Shown here: one piece after another, positions 41,247 through 48,332 of the stretch
Layout of the letters: every line of letters starts with the position of its first letter
Position numbering within the stretch: position 1 is the stretch's first letter
Origin: Inquilinus limosus_F
GTDB lineage: Bacteria; Pseudomonadota; Alphaproteobacteria; DSM-16000; Inquilinaceae
Length of the DNA: 64,000 nucleotides
Direction: 5' to 3'
Assembly: GCF_051487185.1 (NCBI RefSeq)
Contig: NZ_JAHVDK010000012.1
Span: 145,285-209,284 of the forward strand
Made by a program: the position numbers and the translations under genes
Notes under the pieces: generated by a model
What the model saw: only the letters and a program-made list of their open reading frames with translations
Databases searched by the model: none
Told to the model about the DNA's origin: nothing

Positions 41247-42113
41247 ATGCGCGCGAAGATCCGCGACACCGAGATCTGGTTCGACATCGACGGCGCTGGG
41301 CTGGTGCCGGACGGCGGCGTGATGCGGGAACGGCCGGTCGGATTCCTGATCCATGGCGGCCCCGGCTCCGACCACAGCGGCTTCAAGCCGAGCATGAGCC
41401 CGCTGTCCGAGCACATGCAGCTGGTCTATTTCGACCATCGCGGCCAGGGCCGCTCCGCCCGCGGCGATCCGGCGCGCTACACGCTCGACGAGAATGTCGA
41501 GGACATGGAGGCGCTGCGCCGCCATCTCGGCCTCGGGCCCATCGCCAGCATCGGCACCAGCTATGGCGGCATGGTCGCCATGGCCCATGCCGCGCGGTAC
41601 CCGGAGGCGGTGTCGCATCTGGTGCTGATCGTCACCGCCGCGCATGCCGGTTTCATCCCGCGGGCGCAGCAGATCCTGCGCGAGCGCGGCAACGCCGATC
41701 AGGTCGCGGCCGGCGACCTGCTGTGGGCGGGCAGCTTCCGCAGCGAAGCCGATCTGGAGGCCTATTACGCGGCGATGGGCCCGCTCTACTCCCGCCGCTA
41801 CGACCCGGTGGCGGCCGCGGCGACGCGCGGCCGGACGATCCACTCGCCCGAGGCGATCAACCGCGCCTTCGGCCCCGACGGCTTCCTGCGCCGGCTCGAC
41901 CTGCGACCGGAGCTGGCGCGGATCACCGCGCCGACCCTGATCCTGGCCGGCCGTCACGACTGGATCTGCCCGCCCGAATTCTCCGAGGAGATCCACCGCC
42001 TGATCCCGGGCTCGACCCTGCGGATCTTCGAGAACAGCAGCCATTCGATCCGAATCGACGAGCCGGAGGCGTTGCGGGCCGCGATCGCTGGGTTCGTGGC
42101 GGATCGGTCATGA
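41247..42113 (+). CDS. Alpha/beta hydrolase, proline iminopeptidase-like
   Basis: A 288-residue alpha/beta hydrolase. HGGPG (residues 36-40) is the oxyanion motif typical of proline iminopeptidases; the nucleophile Ser105 is in GTSYGGM; the aspartate lies in LAGRHDWICP and the histidine in NSSHSIRIDEP. DHRGQGRS is also characteristic. ATG 41247 has ggagggga just upstream. Following pxpBC, an aminopeptidase releasing N-terminal proline or pyroglutamate would fit the operon; that link is inference. Confidence 0.88.
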   Translation: MRAKIRDTEIWFDIDGAGLVPDGGVMRERPVGFLIHGGPGSDHSGFKPSMSPLSEHMQLVYFDHRGQGRSARGDPARYTLDENVEDMEALRRHLGLGPIASIGTSYGGMVAMAHAARYPEAVSHLVLIVTAAHAGFIPRAQQILRERGNADQVAAGDLLWAGSFRSEADLEAYYAAMGPLYSRRYDPVAAAATRGRTIHSPEAINRAFGPDGFLRRLDLRPELARITAPTLILAGRHDWICPPEFSEEIHRLIPGSTLRIFENSSHSIRIDEPEALRAAIAGFVADRS

Positions 42114-42949
42114 GGTATCTCATATACGTCTTCGCTGATCCGGGGGTACCTGGAGCATGCAAGATCGGCAAAGACGAGAGATGGCCGTCGCGCTACAGGC
42201 AAGCTCGCTGCCACTCACCACGCGGAATAGCCGTGGCCGCGGGTTTCAGCTTTCCAGCTAAAGAGGCTGTGTGTGCGGCGGAGGCGGCAATCAAGCGTGC
42301 GCTCGCTGGTTATCGGCGTGCCGGCGACGTCAACGAGTGGTTCGACCTGCCGCCAGGGGACGCGATCGAGCGTCTACAAGAAGCTGGGATTCTGCAGCCT
42401 CGGGACATATGCATCAGCCTGCCCCCGACATTGCCATCATCAGCCCGCCTCTACGACGATTGGCGGGAGCAGCGGGCGAAATACATCAATCTGCGCTGGC
42501 ATCTATGGTTATTTGAGGAGCAGAGCCCTGAGCGGCACCTGAAGCTCTCGTATGGGGCCCTTTACGATACCGCTTACCATTATGCTTTTACCTACAACCC
42601 GTGGCCGGTTCGGTTGATAGCCGGCTTTGAGCACACTGACGGAGTGGCGGCGGAGACACCGGCCAACGCAGCACCAAATGTGGAGATCCGCCGCGCCTGG
42701 GAGCGCGTTCAGATCGAACTCGGCAATCCTGCCAGTGAACAAGTTGGCTGGCTCCGCCCAGGGACGTCACCGCGCCGCGTTGCTGACCACCTCGCTGCGT
42801 TCGGCATCCGCGCGTTCGCTCTGGACCGCCCGAAGCCACCCGGCGCACGGACCCGCGATCCGAGCGTGAGCTCAGTTGTCGCCATAGGACATGTCCCGCG
42901 ATTGACCCGTGTCAGGCCGAGTTCGGAGATCTACAGGAGTTCGGTCTGA
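42110..42949 (+). CDS. T5orf172/Mug113-like GIY-YIG-type protein
   Basis: A 279-residue protein. Its first ~85 residues fit the T5orf172/Mug113 variant of the GIY-YIG nuclease fold: LIYVFADPGVPGACKIGKDE holds the paired-strand motif (KIGK at 18-21), R28 follows, and E58 plus GDVNEWFDLP (EWF at 76-78) complete it. The rest (LYDDWREQRAKYINLRWHLW and on) is unrecognised. Its G+C content is near 55-60%, lower than the flanking genes. The ATG overlaps the hydrolase stop as ATGA, so an accessory-type gene appears joined to a metabolic operon. Confidence 0.65.
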   Translation: MRYLIYVFADPGVPGACKIGKDERWPSRYRQARCHSPRGIAVAAGFSFPAKEAVCAAEAAIKRALAGYRRAGDVNEWFDLPPGDAIERLQEAGILQPRDICISLPPTLPSSARLYDDWREQRAKYINLRWHLWLFEEQSPERHLKLSYGALYDTAYHYAFTYNPWPVRLIAGFEHTDGVAAETPANAAPNVEIRRAWERVQIELGNPASEQVGWLRPGTSPRRVADHLAAFGIRAFALDRPKPPGARTRDPSVSSVVAIGHVPRLTRVRPSSEIYRSSV

Positions 42950-43037
42950 AAGCGCGTCACTGCGTGAGCAATGTTGAACGGCAGCCCTGACTTGGGAACG
43001 GTTGACACGGTCCCGCTCCGCCGGGTCATCTGCGGCC

Positions 43038-43511
43038 ATGAATCCGGCCCGCCGCACCCTGCCGCTCCTGCTGCACCGCGCCCACAACGCCTATCTGCGG
43101 CTGCGCAAGCCGCTGACCCTCGGCGCCCGCATGGTGGTGCGGGACGGGGAGGGGCGCTTCCTCCTGGTTCATCACACCTACCGGCCCGGCTGGTTCTTCC
43201 CCGGCGGCGGGGTGAAGAAATGGGAGAGCTTCGAGGCCTGCGCCGTGCGCGAAGCACGCGAGGAGGCGGCGGTTGAGGTCGAATCGGTCGACCGGCTGTT
43301 CGCCGTCTATGCCCATTTCGACGAGCTGCGCTGCGACCATGTCGCGCTGTTCCTGGCCGACCGCTGGCGCCCCTCCGGCGGCCGCCTGTCCTTCGAGATC
43401 GCCGAGGCCCGCTTCTTCCCGGCCGACGACCTGCCGCGCGACATCCACGGCGCGACCCACCGCCGGATCCAGGAGATCCTCGGCCTCCGCAGCATCGACC
43501 CCGTCTGGTGA
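43038..43511 (+). CDS. Nudix hydrolase
   Basis: A 157-residue Nudix protein that would cleave a nucleoside diphosphate linked to another group. The Nudix box runs at about residues 57-79 as GGGVKKWESFEACAVREARE then EAAV, with the REAREE metal-binding glutamates intact. GARMVVRDGEGRFLLVHHTY precedes it and the region after ends with ARFFPADDLP. ATG 43038 was preferred over an upstream TTG at 43002. The HD-domain gene starts four bases after its stop. Substrate unknown. Confidence 0.9.
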   Translation: MNPARRTLPLLLHRAHNAYLRLRKPLTLGARMVVRDGEGRFLLVHHTYRPGWFFPGGGVKKWESFEACAVREAREEAAVEVESVDRLFAVYAHFDELRCDHVALFLADRWRPSGGRLSFEIAEARFFPADDLPRDIHGATHRRIQEILGLRSIDPVW

Positions 43512-43515
43512 CGAC

Positions 43516-44136
43516 ATGACCGAAACCGCCCCGCCCACCGACCGCCTGGCCCAGATCCAGGAGTTCCTGCTGGTCTGCGACCGCTTCAAGCAGATCACCC
43601 GGCAGAACTTCCTGACCGACGGTAGCCGGCGCGAGACCGATGCCGAGCACGTCTGGCACATGGCGCTCTACGCCCTGCTGCTGAAGGACGAGATCGGTTT
43701 CGAGGTCGATATCGCGAAGGTGCTGTCGCTGGTGCTGGTGCACGATCTGGTCGAGATCCATGCCGGCGACACCTTCGCCTATGACGATGTCGGGAGGCAG
43801 GACCAGGCGGCTCGCGAGGCCGAGGCGGCGGCGAGGCTGTTCGGCCTCCTGCCGCCCGACCTGCGCGACCGGGTGCATGGCTGGTGGATGGAGTTCGAGG
43901 CCGGCGAGACGCCGGAGGCACGTTTCGCCCGCGCGCTCGACCGGCTGCAGGCCTTCGCCCAGAACGTCGCCAGTGGCGGCAAGTCCTGGCACGAGCACGG
44001 CGTCACCCGGAAGCGGACCTTCAGTCGGATGCAGGAGGCGCTGGACAGCGATCCGACGGTCCGGCTGCTGGTCGAGCAGCTCTACGCCCGCGCCGACCGG
44101 GAAAGGAGCTGGGTGCCGGAGCCGGATCCGGTGTGA
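43516..44136 (+). CDS. HD-domain hydrolase (YfbR/HDDC2-like)
   Basis: A 206-residue HD-domain protein, the family that includes 5'-deoxynucleotidases. The metal ligands are His45 (DAEHVWHMALYA), His76-Asp77 (LVLVHDLVEIHAGD) and a later aspartate in ARALDRLQAFAQN. The order matches HDDC2/YfbR, which remove phosphate from nucleoside monophosphates. It lies four bases after the Nudix gene, so the two may act together in nucleotide-pool cleaning; this is inference. A palindromic repeat follows. Confidence 0.88.
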   Translation: MTETAPPTDRLAQIQEFLLVCDRFKQITRQNFLTDGSRRETDAEHVWHMALYALLLKDEIGFEVDIAKVLSLVLVHDLVEIHAGDTFAYDDVGRQDQAAREAEAAARLFGLLPPDLRDRVHGWWMEFEAGETPEARFARALDRLQAFAQNVASGGKSWHEHGVTRKRTFSRMQEALDSDPTVRLLVEQLYARADRERSWVPEPDPV

Positions 44137-44155
44137 TGGGGACTTTCCCACTTGT

Positions 44156-44245
44156 CTCCGTCATCGCGAGGAGCGCAGCGACGTGGCGATCCAGAGGGCG
44201 GCGCCACTGGATGGCCACGCCCCTTCGGGGCTCGCCATGACGGAG
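44156..44245. repeat. Palindromic intergenic repeat, copy B
   Basis: Outer arms ctccgtcatcgcgag and ctcgccatgacggag match at 14 of 15 positions, and ctggatggccac appears in the right half as in the other copies; the left counterpart (gtggcgatccag) has one change. It lies between the convergent HD and LysR genes. It belongs to the same family as 32884-32970 and 49781-49885. Confidence 0.85.
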
Positions 44246-44264
44246 AATGATACGGACCGCTGAA

Positions 44265-45137
44265 TCAGCGTTTCGTCCTGTCGATCTGAACCCCCTCCAG
44301 CCGCGCCCGGTCCTCCGCCAGCACTTCGCCCAGCCAGTCGGCCACCGCTCGAATGCGTGGCACGTCCTTGGCTGGGCCGGGCAGCACCAGCCACAGCTCG
44401 CGCGTGACCACCGGGACGGGGCCGGACAGGCGCTCCAGATCCGGCTCGCCGTCGGCGACATAGCAGGGCAGTACGGCGCGGCCGAGGCCGGCCCGCGTCG
44501 TCGCCAGCATCTCCGTCCCGCCGCTGACCCGCAGCATCGGGGCCCGCCCGCCCGGCTGGTCACGCAGCCAGATCATCTGCGGCACCGACTCATGCGCCTC
44601 GTCGAGCGCGATCCAGCCGTCGCCAGCGCCGCCACGGGCGCGATAGACCGCATGGCCGATCAGGGCGCCGAGCCGCGCCGCCAGATTGCCGGCGCGTGGC
44701 CGGGCCAGCCGCAGGGCGATGTCGGCGTCCCGACGCTCGAGATCGGCATTGGTCTCGGCGCCGAGGATCGTCGGCTGCAGGCCGGGATGGCGCCGGAGCA
44801 GCTCGCCCAGGCGCGGGATCAGCCACTCCGCGGCGAAGCTGGGCAATGCCGCGATCCGGATCGGGCCGGAGACCGCGGCATCGCGGTCGCGCGCGGCGTG
44901 CTCGATGGCGATCGCCGCCCGCTCCATCGCCTCCGCCTGGGCGGCCACGGCGGCGCCGACCGGCGTCGGCCGGAAGCGCCGGTCGATGCGCTCGAACAGC
45001 GGCGTGCCGAGGGCGTCCTCGGCGGCGGCGAGACGGCGCGACACGGTGGTCTGGTCGACTCCCAGCGCCTGCGCCGCGGCGGAGGCGGTGCCGTGCCGGG
45101 CGATCGCCAGGACGAAGCGGGCGATGTCCCAATCCAT
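44265..45137 (-). CDS. LysR-family transcriptional regulator
   Basis: A 290-residue LysR regulator. The winged helix is at residues 1-60 (FVLAIARHGTASAAAQALGV, DQTTVSRRLAAAEDALGTPL), and the effector domain follows (GPIRIAALPSFAAEWLIPRL). The ATG at 45137 begins directly with the DNA-binding domain. It is divergent from an isochorismatase-family gene with only 93 bp between; two inverted repeats in that gap are the probable binding sites, so the hydrolase is its likely target. Confidence 0.94.
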   Translation of the reverse strand: MDWDIARFVLAIARHGTASAAAQALGVDQTTVSRRLAAAEDALGTPLFERIDRRFRPTPVGAAVAAQAEAMERAAIAIEHAARDRDAAVSGPIRIAALPSFAAEWLIPRLGELLRRHPGLQPTILGAETNADLERRDADIALRLARPRAGNLAARLGALIGHAVYRARGGAGDGWIALDEAHESVPQMIWLRDQPGGRAPMLRVSGGTEMLATTRAGLGRAVLPCYVADGEPDLERLSGPVPVVTRELWLVLPGPAKDVPRIRAVADWLGEVLAEDRARLEGVQIDRTKR

Positions 45138-45139
45138 GT

Positions 45140-45153
45140 CTGCAGTATTGCAG
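45140..45153. promoter_or_regulatory. Inverted repeat, probable LysR site 1
   Basis: ctgca-gtat-tgcag lies three bases upstream of the LysR start, in the divergent region. It shares the CTGCA/TGCAG half-sites with the second dyad at 45179-45193. Location suggests autorepression by the regulator. Confidence 0.45.
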
Positions 45154-45178
45154 GATGAATCGGCAGAATCTCGGCTTT

Positions 45179-45193
45179 TCTGCAGAATGCAGA
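45179..45193. promoter_or_regulatory. Inverted repeat, probable LysR site 2
   Basis: tctgca-gaa-tgcaga is a perfect dyad 38 bp upstream of the isochorismatase-family start. LysR proteins bind dyads about 15 bp long; two sites with matching half-sites about 40 bp apart (centre to centre) fit the usual recognition/activation pair. Confidence 0.5.
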
Positions 45194-45230
45194 TCCGCCA
45201 GCTTCGGGCTATCGCAACTGGAGACGACGA

Positions 45231-45827
45231 ATGCTCCCCAAGACCCTGCTCGACCATTCCGGCGTCCGACCCGAACCCGCTGCCCTGTCGGAGGCGGTCC
45301 TGGTCCTGATCGACATGCAGCGCGAATACAGCGACGGCCAGCTCGCGCTGCCGGGCTGCGGCCCCGCGGTCGAGGCCGCGGCCGAACTGCTGGCCCGGGC
45401 GCGCCGGCTGGGCAGCCCGATCATCCATGTGCTGAACGAGCGCAAGCCGGGCGGGCTGTTCGACCCCACCGGCCCCTATGTCGCCCCGATCGCCGCAGTG
45501 GCGCCGGCGGCGGGGGAGGTGGTGGTGAAGAAGGGCCTGCCCAACGCCTTCGCCGGCACCGCCCTGGCCGAGCGTATCGCCGCCACCGGCCGCCGCAAGC
45601 TCGTGACGGTCGGCTTCATGACCCATATGTGCGTCGACGCCACCACCCGCTCGGCGGTCGACCACGGGCTGTTCTCGACGGTCGTGGCGGCAGCCTGCGC
45701 CAGCCGCGATCTGCCGGACCCGCTCGGCGGTGTGCGGCCGGCGGCGGAGGTGCATCGGGCGGCGCTGACGGCCCTGGCCGACCGTTTCGCCGCCGTGGTC
45801 GCCAAGGGGGGTGCCGTGCCCGACTGA
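45231..45827 (+). CDS. Isochorismatase-family cysteine hydrolase
   Basis: A 198-residue hydrolase. The catalytic triad is readable: Asp28 (LVLIDMQREY), Lys100 or Lys101 (GEVVVKKGLPNAF) and Cys134 (FMTHMCVDATTR). Members hydrolyse isochorismate, nicotinamide, carbamoylated amines or similar compounds; the substrate here is unknown. It is divergent from a LysR gene whose putative sites lie just upstream, so induction by a substrate-related ligand is likely. Confidence 0.92.
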   Translation: MLPKTLLDHSGVRPEPAALSEAVLVLIDMQREYSDGQLALPGCGPAVEAAAELLARARRLGSPIIHVLNERKPGGLFDPTGPYVAPIAAVAPAAGEVVVKKGLPNAFAGTALAERIAATGRRKLVTVGFMTHMCVDATTRSAVDHGLFSTVVAAACASRDLPDPLGGVRPAAEVHRAALTALADRFAAVVAKGGAVPD

Positions 45828-45891
45828 CGCGCTATTCTCCTGGGTGTGACGGCGGCCCGCCGGGGTCGCCGGTCCCCTCGGGAGGATTGCC

Positions 45892-46266
45892 ATGGCCGCG
45901 AAACCCCAAGCCTATCCCGCCGCCGAGGTCGAGGCCCGCCTGCGCCGAGACCTGCCGCGCTGGCGCTACGAGGACGGCAGCCTCCGCCGCCGCTACGAGA
46001 CCCATGGCTGGAAGGGCACGATGCTGGCGATCGGCGCCATCGGCCACCTGGCCGAGGCCGCCTGGCACCATCCCGAGATCGCCGCCTCCTGGGGCTGGGT
46101 CGAGGTCCGGCTGAGCACGCATGACGCCGGCGGCGGCATCACCGACCGCGACTTCGCCCTGGCCCGCAAGATCGAGGAGGTGGTGGCCTGGCAGCCGGCC
46201 CGCGAGGGAGCCGGGCTGGACGGCACGCCGGCCGACCCGCGCTTCGCCTACATCAAATACGAGTGA
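45892..46266 (+). CDS. 4a-hydroxytetrahydrobiopterin dehydratase (PCD/DCoH-like)
   Basis: A 124-residue pterin-4a-carbinolamine dehydratase-like protein, which recycles the oxidised pterin of aromatic amino acid hydroxylases. The histidine-rich catalytic patch is HLAEAAWHHPEIAASWGWVE, followed by LSTHDAGGGITDRDFALARK; the HHPE and late THxxGGIT elements are the family core. No phenylalanine hydroxylase gene is in the window. It ends three bases from the convergent dihydroneopterin-aldolase-like gene. Confidence 0.85.
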   Translation: MAAKPQAYPAAEVEARLRRDLPRWRYEDGSLRRRYETHGWKGTMLAIGAIGHLAEAAWHHPEIAASWGWVEVRLSTHDAGGGITDRDFALARKIEEVVAWQPAREGAGLDGTPADPRFAYIKYE

Positions 46267-46269
46267 GCC

Positions 46270-46725
46270 TCAGCCCTCGCGCTGGCGCTCGAAGCGGACG
46301 CCGACCGCCTCGGCCTCGGGGAAGACGTCCAGCTTCTCGATTTCGGCCACTGCCCGCACCACCATCGGATGGGCCATGGCAAGGTCGAGCACGTGCTCGG
46401 CGACCGTCTCGATCAGCCGCACATGCTCCCGCTCGGCCAGGGCCCGCAGGCCCTGCACCAGCCCTTCATAGGAGGGGACGCGGCCGATGTCGTCGCCGAT
46501 GCCGCCAGGCGGCAGCTCGACCTCCATCTCGACGCTGATGCGAACGCGCTGGTGCCGCTCCTCCTCATGCGCATAGACGCCGATCGACATCGGCACGACG
46601 AAGTGGCGCAGCCGGATCAGATAGGTGGCCGGGCGCGCCGGCTCGGCCGCGGGGAAGGCGGATGACGTCGGCTTGGTCCCGGCGCGCGTGGCGAGCGGGA
46701 TGGGGGAACGGTGCGGGGCGCTCAT
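46270..46725 (-). CDS. Dihydroneopterin aldolase-family protein (FolB-like)
   Basis: A 151-residue member of the FolB/FolX tunnelling fold. The core runs LIRLRHFVVPMSIGVYAHEE, RVRISVEMEVELP, YEGLVQGLRALAEREHVRLI with ETVAEHVLDLAM, and VEIEKLDVFPEAEAVGVRFE where the catalytic lysine lies. The first ~35 residues are extra and unconserved, so a later start is possible. FolB makes a folate intermediate from dihydroneopterin. Sitting tail to tail with a pterin dehydratase gene, it may serve pterin rather than housekeeping folate synthesis. Confidence 0.82.
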   Translation of the reverse strand: MSAPHRSPIPLATRAGTKPTSSAFPAAEPARPATYLIRLRHFVVPMSIGVYAHEEERHQRVRISVEMEVELPPGGIGDDIGRVPSYEGLVQGLRALAEREHVRLIETVAEHVLDLAMAHPMVVRAVAEIEKLDVFPEAEAVGVRFERQREG

Positions 46726-46922
46726 GGCTCGGGGCTATCCGATTGGCGGACGCCGGCCGTGGCTCTGCCGGCCGCGGGTCCGTTGACAAGGCACGGGCAG
46801 TCTGGCCGTGCGATCTCCGAGGGAGAGGCATCGTGCCGCGATCGGGCCGGGAAGGCGAGAGGGAAGTGCACGCGCAGCGCGCATGGCTCCCGCCAACCGG
46901 GCGAAGCGGCCCGGGACGGCTC

Positions 46923-48062
46923 TCAGGTGGTCAGCAGGTTCGATCCGCGGCCCTCGATCGGCTTGGTGCCAGCGATCTTGGCGACGATGTCTCCCGGCCG
47001 CGCCAGGCGGTGGATGCAGAGCGACCACAGCACCCCGTCGACCCCGGCATGCAGCGGCGTGCGCGCCCGCGCCGGCTCGGCGGTGGGGTCGATGATGTCG
47101 GCGACATGATCGCCGCGGCGCAGCCGGGCGCCGAGCGGCCGGGCATAGGCGACGATGCCGGCGACCGGGGCGCGCAGCATCTCGTTGCCGGCCAGGGGCG
47201 TGGCGTCGCACAGCGCCTCGGGCAGCGGGCCGGGGTCGCCGGCGACGACGCCGCGGCGCTGCAGGAAGCGCAGCAGCGCCTCGGCATCGGCCTGGGCCGT
47301 GTCGTCGTCGACATCGGCCTGGCCGCGCAGCTCGATCGTCGCCGCCAGACAGGCCGGCGGCAGCGGATGGTTGTCGCCGAGCAGCCGATGCAGGACCCAC
47401 CATGGCGACGAATTCGCCTCGTCGAACGGGTTGTCGCCGGACTCCTCGGCCAGCAGCACCACCTCAGCACGCAGGTCGCGGGCCAGGTCCCGGGCGTCCG
47501 GCCACAGCGGCGTGCCGAGATAGAGATGCACCGGCGCCTGATTGTCACAATGCAGGTCGAGCACGAAATCGGCGTCGATCGACAGGCCGAGCAGCAGCGT
47601 TCTCAGCGCGCCGGTCTCGTCGGCCGGCTGCTGCTCCGCCAGCGCCGCCAGCAGGGCGGCGCGCACCAGCCGGATGTTGCGGTCGGCATCGTCGGTGAGC
47701 TGGCCGGCGATGCGCGGCGCCACGATCGGGACCAGGTCGGGGTAGTGGCGGTTGAAGTTGCCGCGGCCGTCCAGGGCGAAGCGGCCGACATGGTATTCCA
47801 GGACCGATTGCGACAGCCCGATCGGGTTGGCGGCCGGCACCACCACGATCTCGCCGCGGATCGCCCCGGCGGCGTCCAGCGCGTCGAGGCGGCGCAGCAG
47901 GTGATGCGCCGCCAGCATCCCGGGCAGCTCGTCGGCATGCAGGCCGGCCTGGATATAGGCCTTGGGCCGTGCCCCGGGCTGGCCGTAGCCGTAGACAGTG
48001 ACGGCGCGGCTGGTTCCGGGGGCGCTCGAAGGCAGCGGGATCTGGCGGACGGTCTTGCTCAT
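46923..48062 (-). CDS. Succinylglutamate desuccinylase/aspartoacylase-family protein
   Basis: A 379-residue zinc carboxypeptidase-like protein of the AstE/AspA family. The zinc ligands are His42 and Glu45 (AGLHADELPG) and His171 (VLDLHCDNQAP). VVPAANPIGLSQSVLEYHVG and GNFNRHYPDL are typical. Members deacylate acyl-amino acids. The C-terminal ~120 residues (AGIVAYARPLGARLRRGDHV and on) form an added beta-barrel-like domain. It is divergent from amtB with 270 bp between. Confidence 0.88.
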   Translation of the reverse strand: MSKTVRQIPLPSSAPGTSRAVTVYGYGQPGARPKAYIQAGLHADELPGMLAAHHLLRRLDALDAAGAIRGEIVVVPAANPIGLSQSVLEYHVGRFALDGRGNFNRHYPDLVPIVAPRIAGQLTDDADRNIRLVRAALLAALAEQQPADETGALRTLLLGLSIDADFVLDLHCDNQAPVHLYLGTPLWPDARDLARDLRAEVVLLAEESGDNPFDEANSSPWWVLHRLLGDNHPLPPACLAATIELRGQADVDDDTAQADAEALLRFLQRRGVVAGDPGPLPEALCDATPLAGNEMLRAPVAGIVAYARPLGARLRRGDHVADIIDPTAEPARARTPLHAGVDGVLWSLCIHRLARPGDIVAKIAGTKPIEGRGSNLLTT

Positions 48063-48113
48063 CTCGGCACTCTGGACAAGGGCGCCGCACCCTAGCGCGG
48101 CGGCGGTCGGAAG

Positions 48114-48126
48114 GCACTAGTTGTGC
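48114..48126. promoter_or_regulatory. NtrC-like dyad (upstream activator site)
   Basis: gcac-tagtt-gtgc matches the core of the NtrC site (TGCACC-N5-GGTGCA half-sites) and sits about 115 bp upstream of the sigma-54 promoter element, a normal enhancer distance. Half-sites are four bases each, so the match is suggestive rather than conclusive. Confidence 0.45.
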
Positions 48127-48229
48127 ATCTGTCCAAATTTTAATCAGTGCCGTGCCAATCGCTCATAATTTCATCAATTGCGCGTGATCGACCTGCCGCG
48201 GCGCTGGGCACGGCCCGTGCCGGCAAAAT

Positions 48230-48245
48230 CGGCACGGCACTTGCT
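48230..48245 (+). promoter_or_regulatory. Sigma-54 promoter of amtB
   Basis: CGGCACGGCACTTGCT matches the sigma-54 consensus TGGCACRN4TTGCW at every position except the first base. The invariant GG and GC are spaced correctly, placing transcription start near 48256, about 77 bp before the amtB start. Nitrogen-responsive transcription through RpoN and NtrC is the expected control. Confidence 0.85.
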
Positions 48246-48332
48246 TGAACCGCTGACGAAGGGCGGTTCGTGCCGGTGCCGACAGGGCGGCTGCCGACCG
48301 TCAGCCGGGAAGATGAGGCTGGAGAGAACTCT

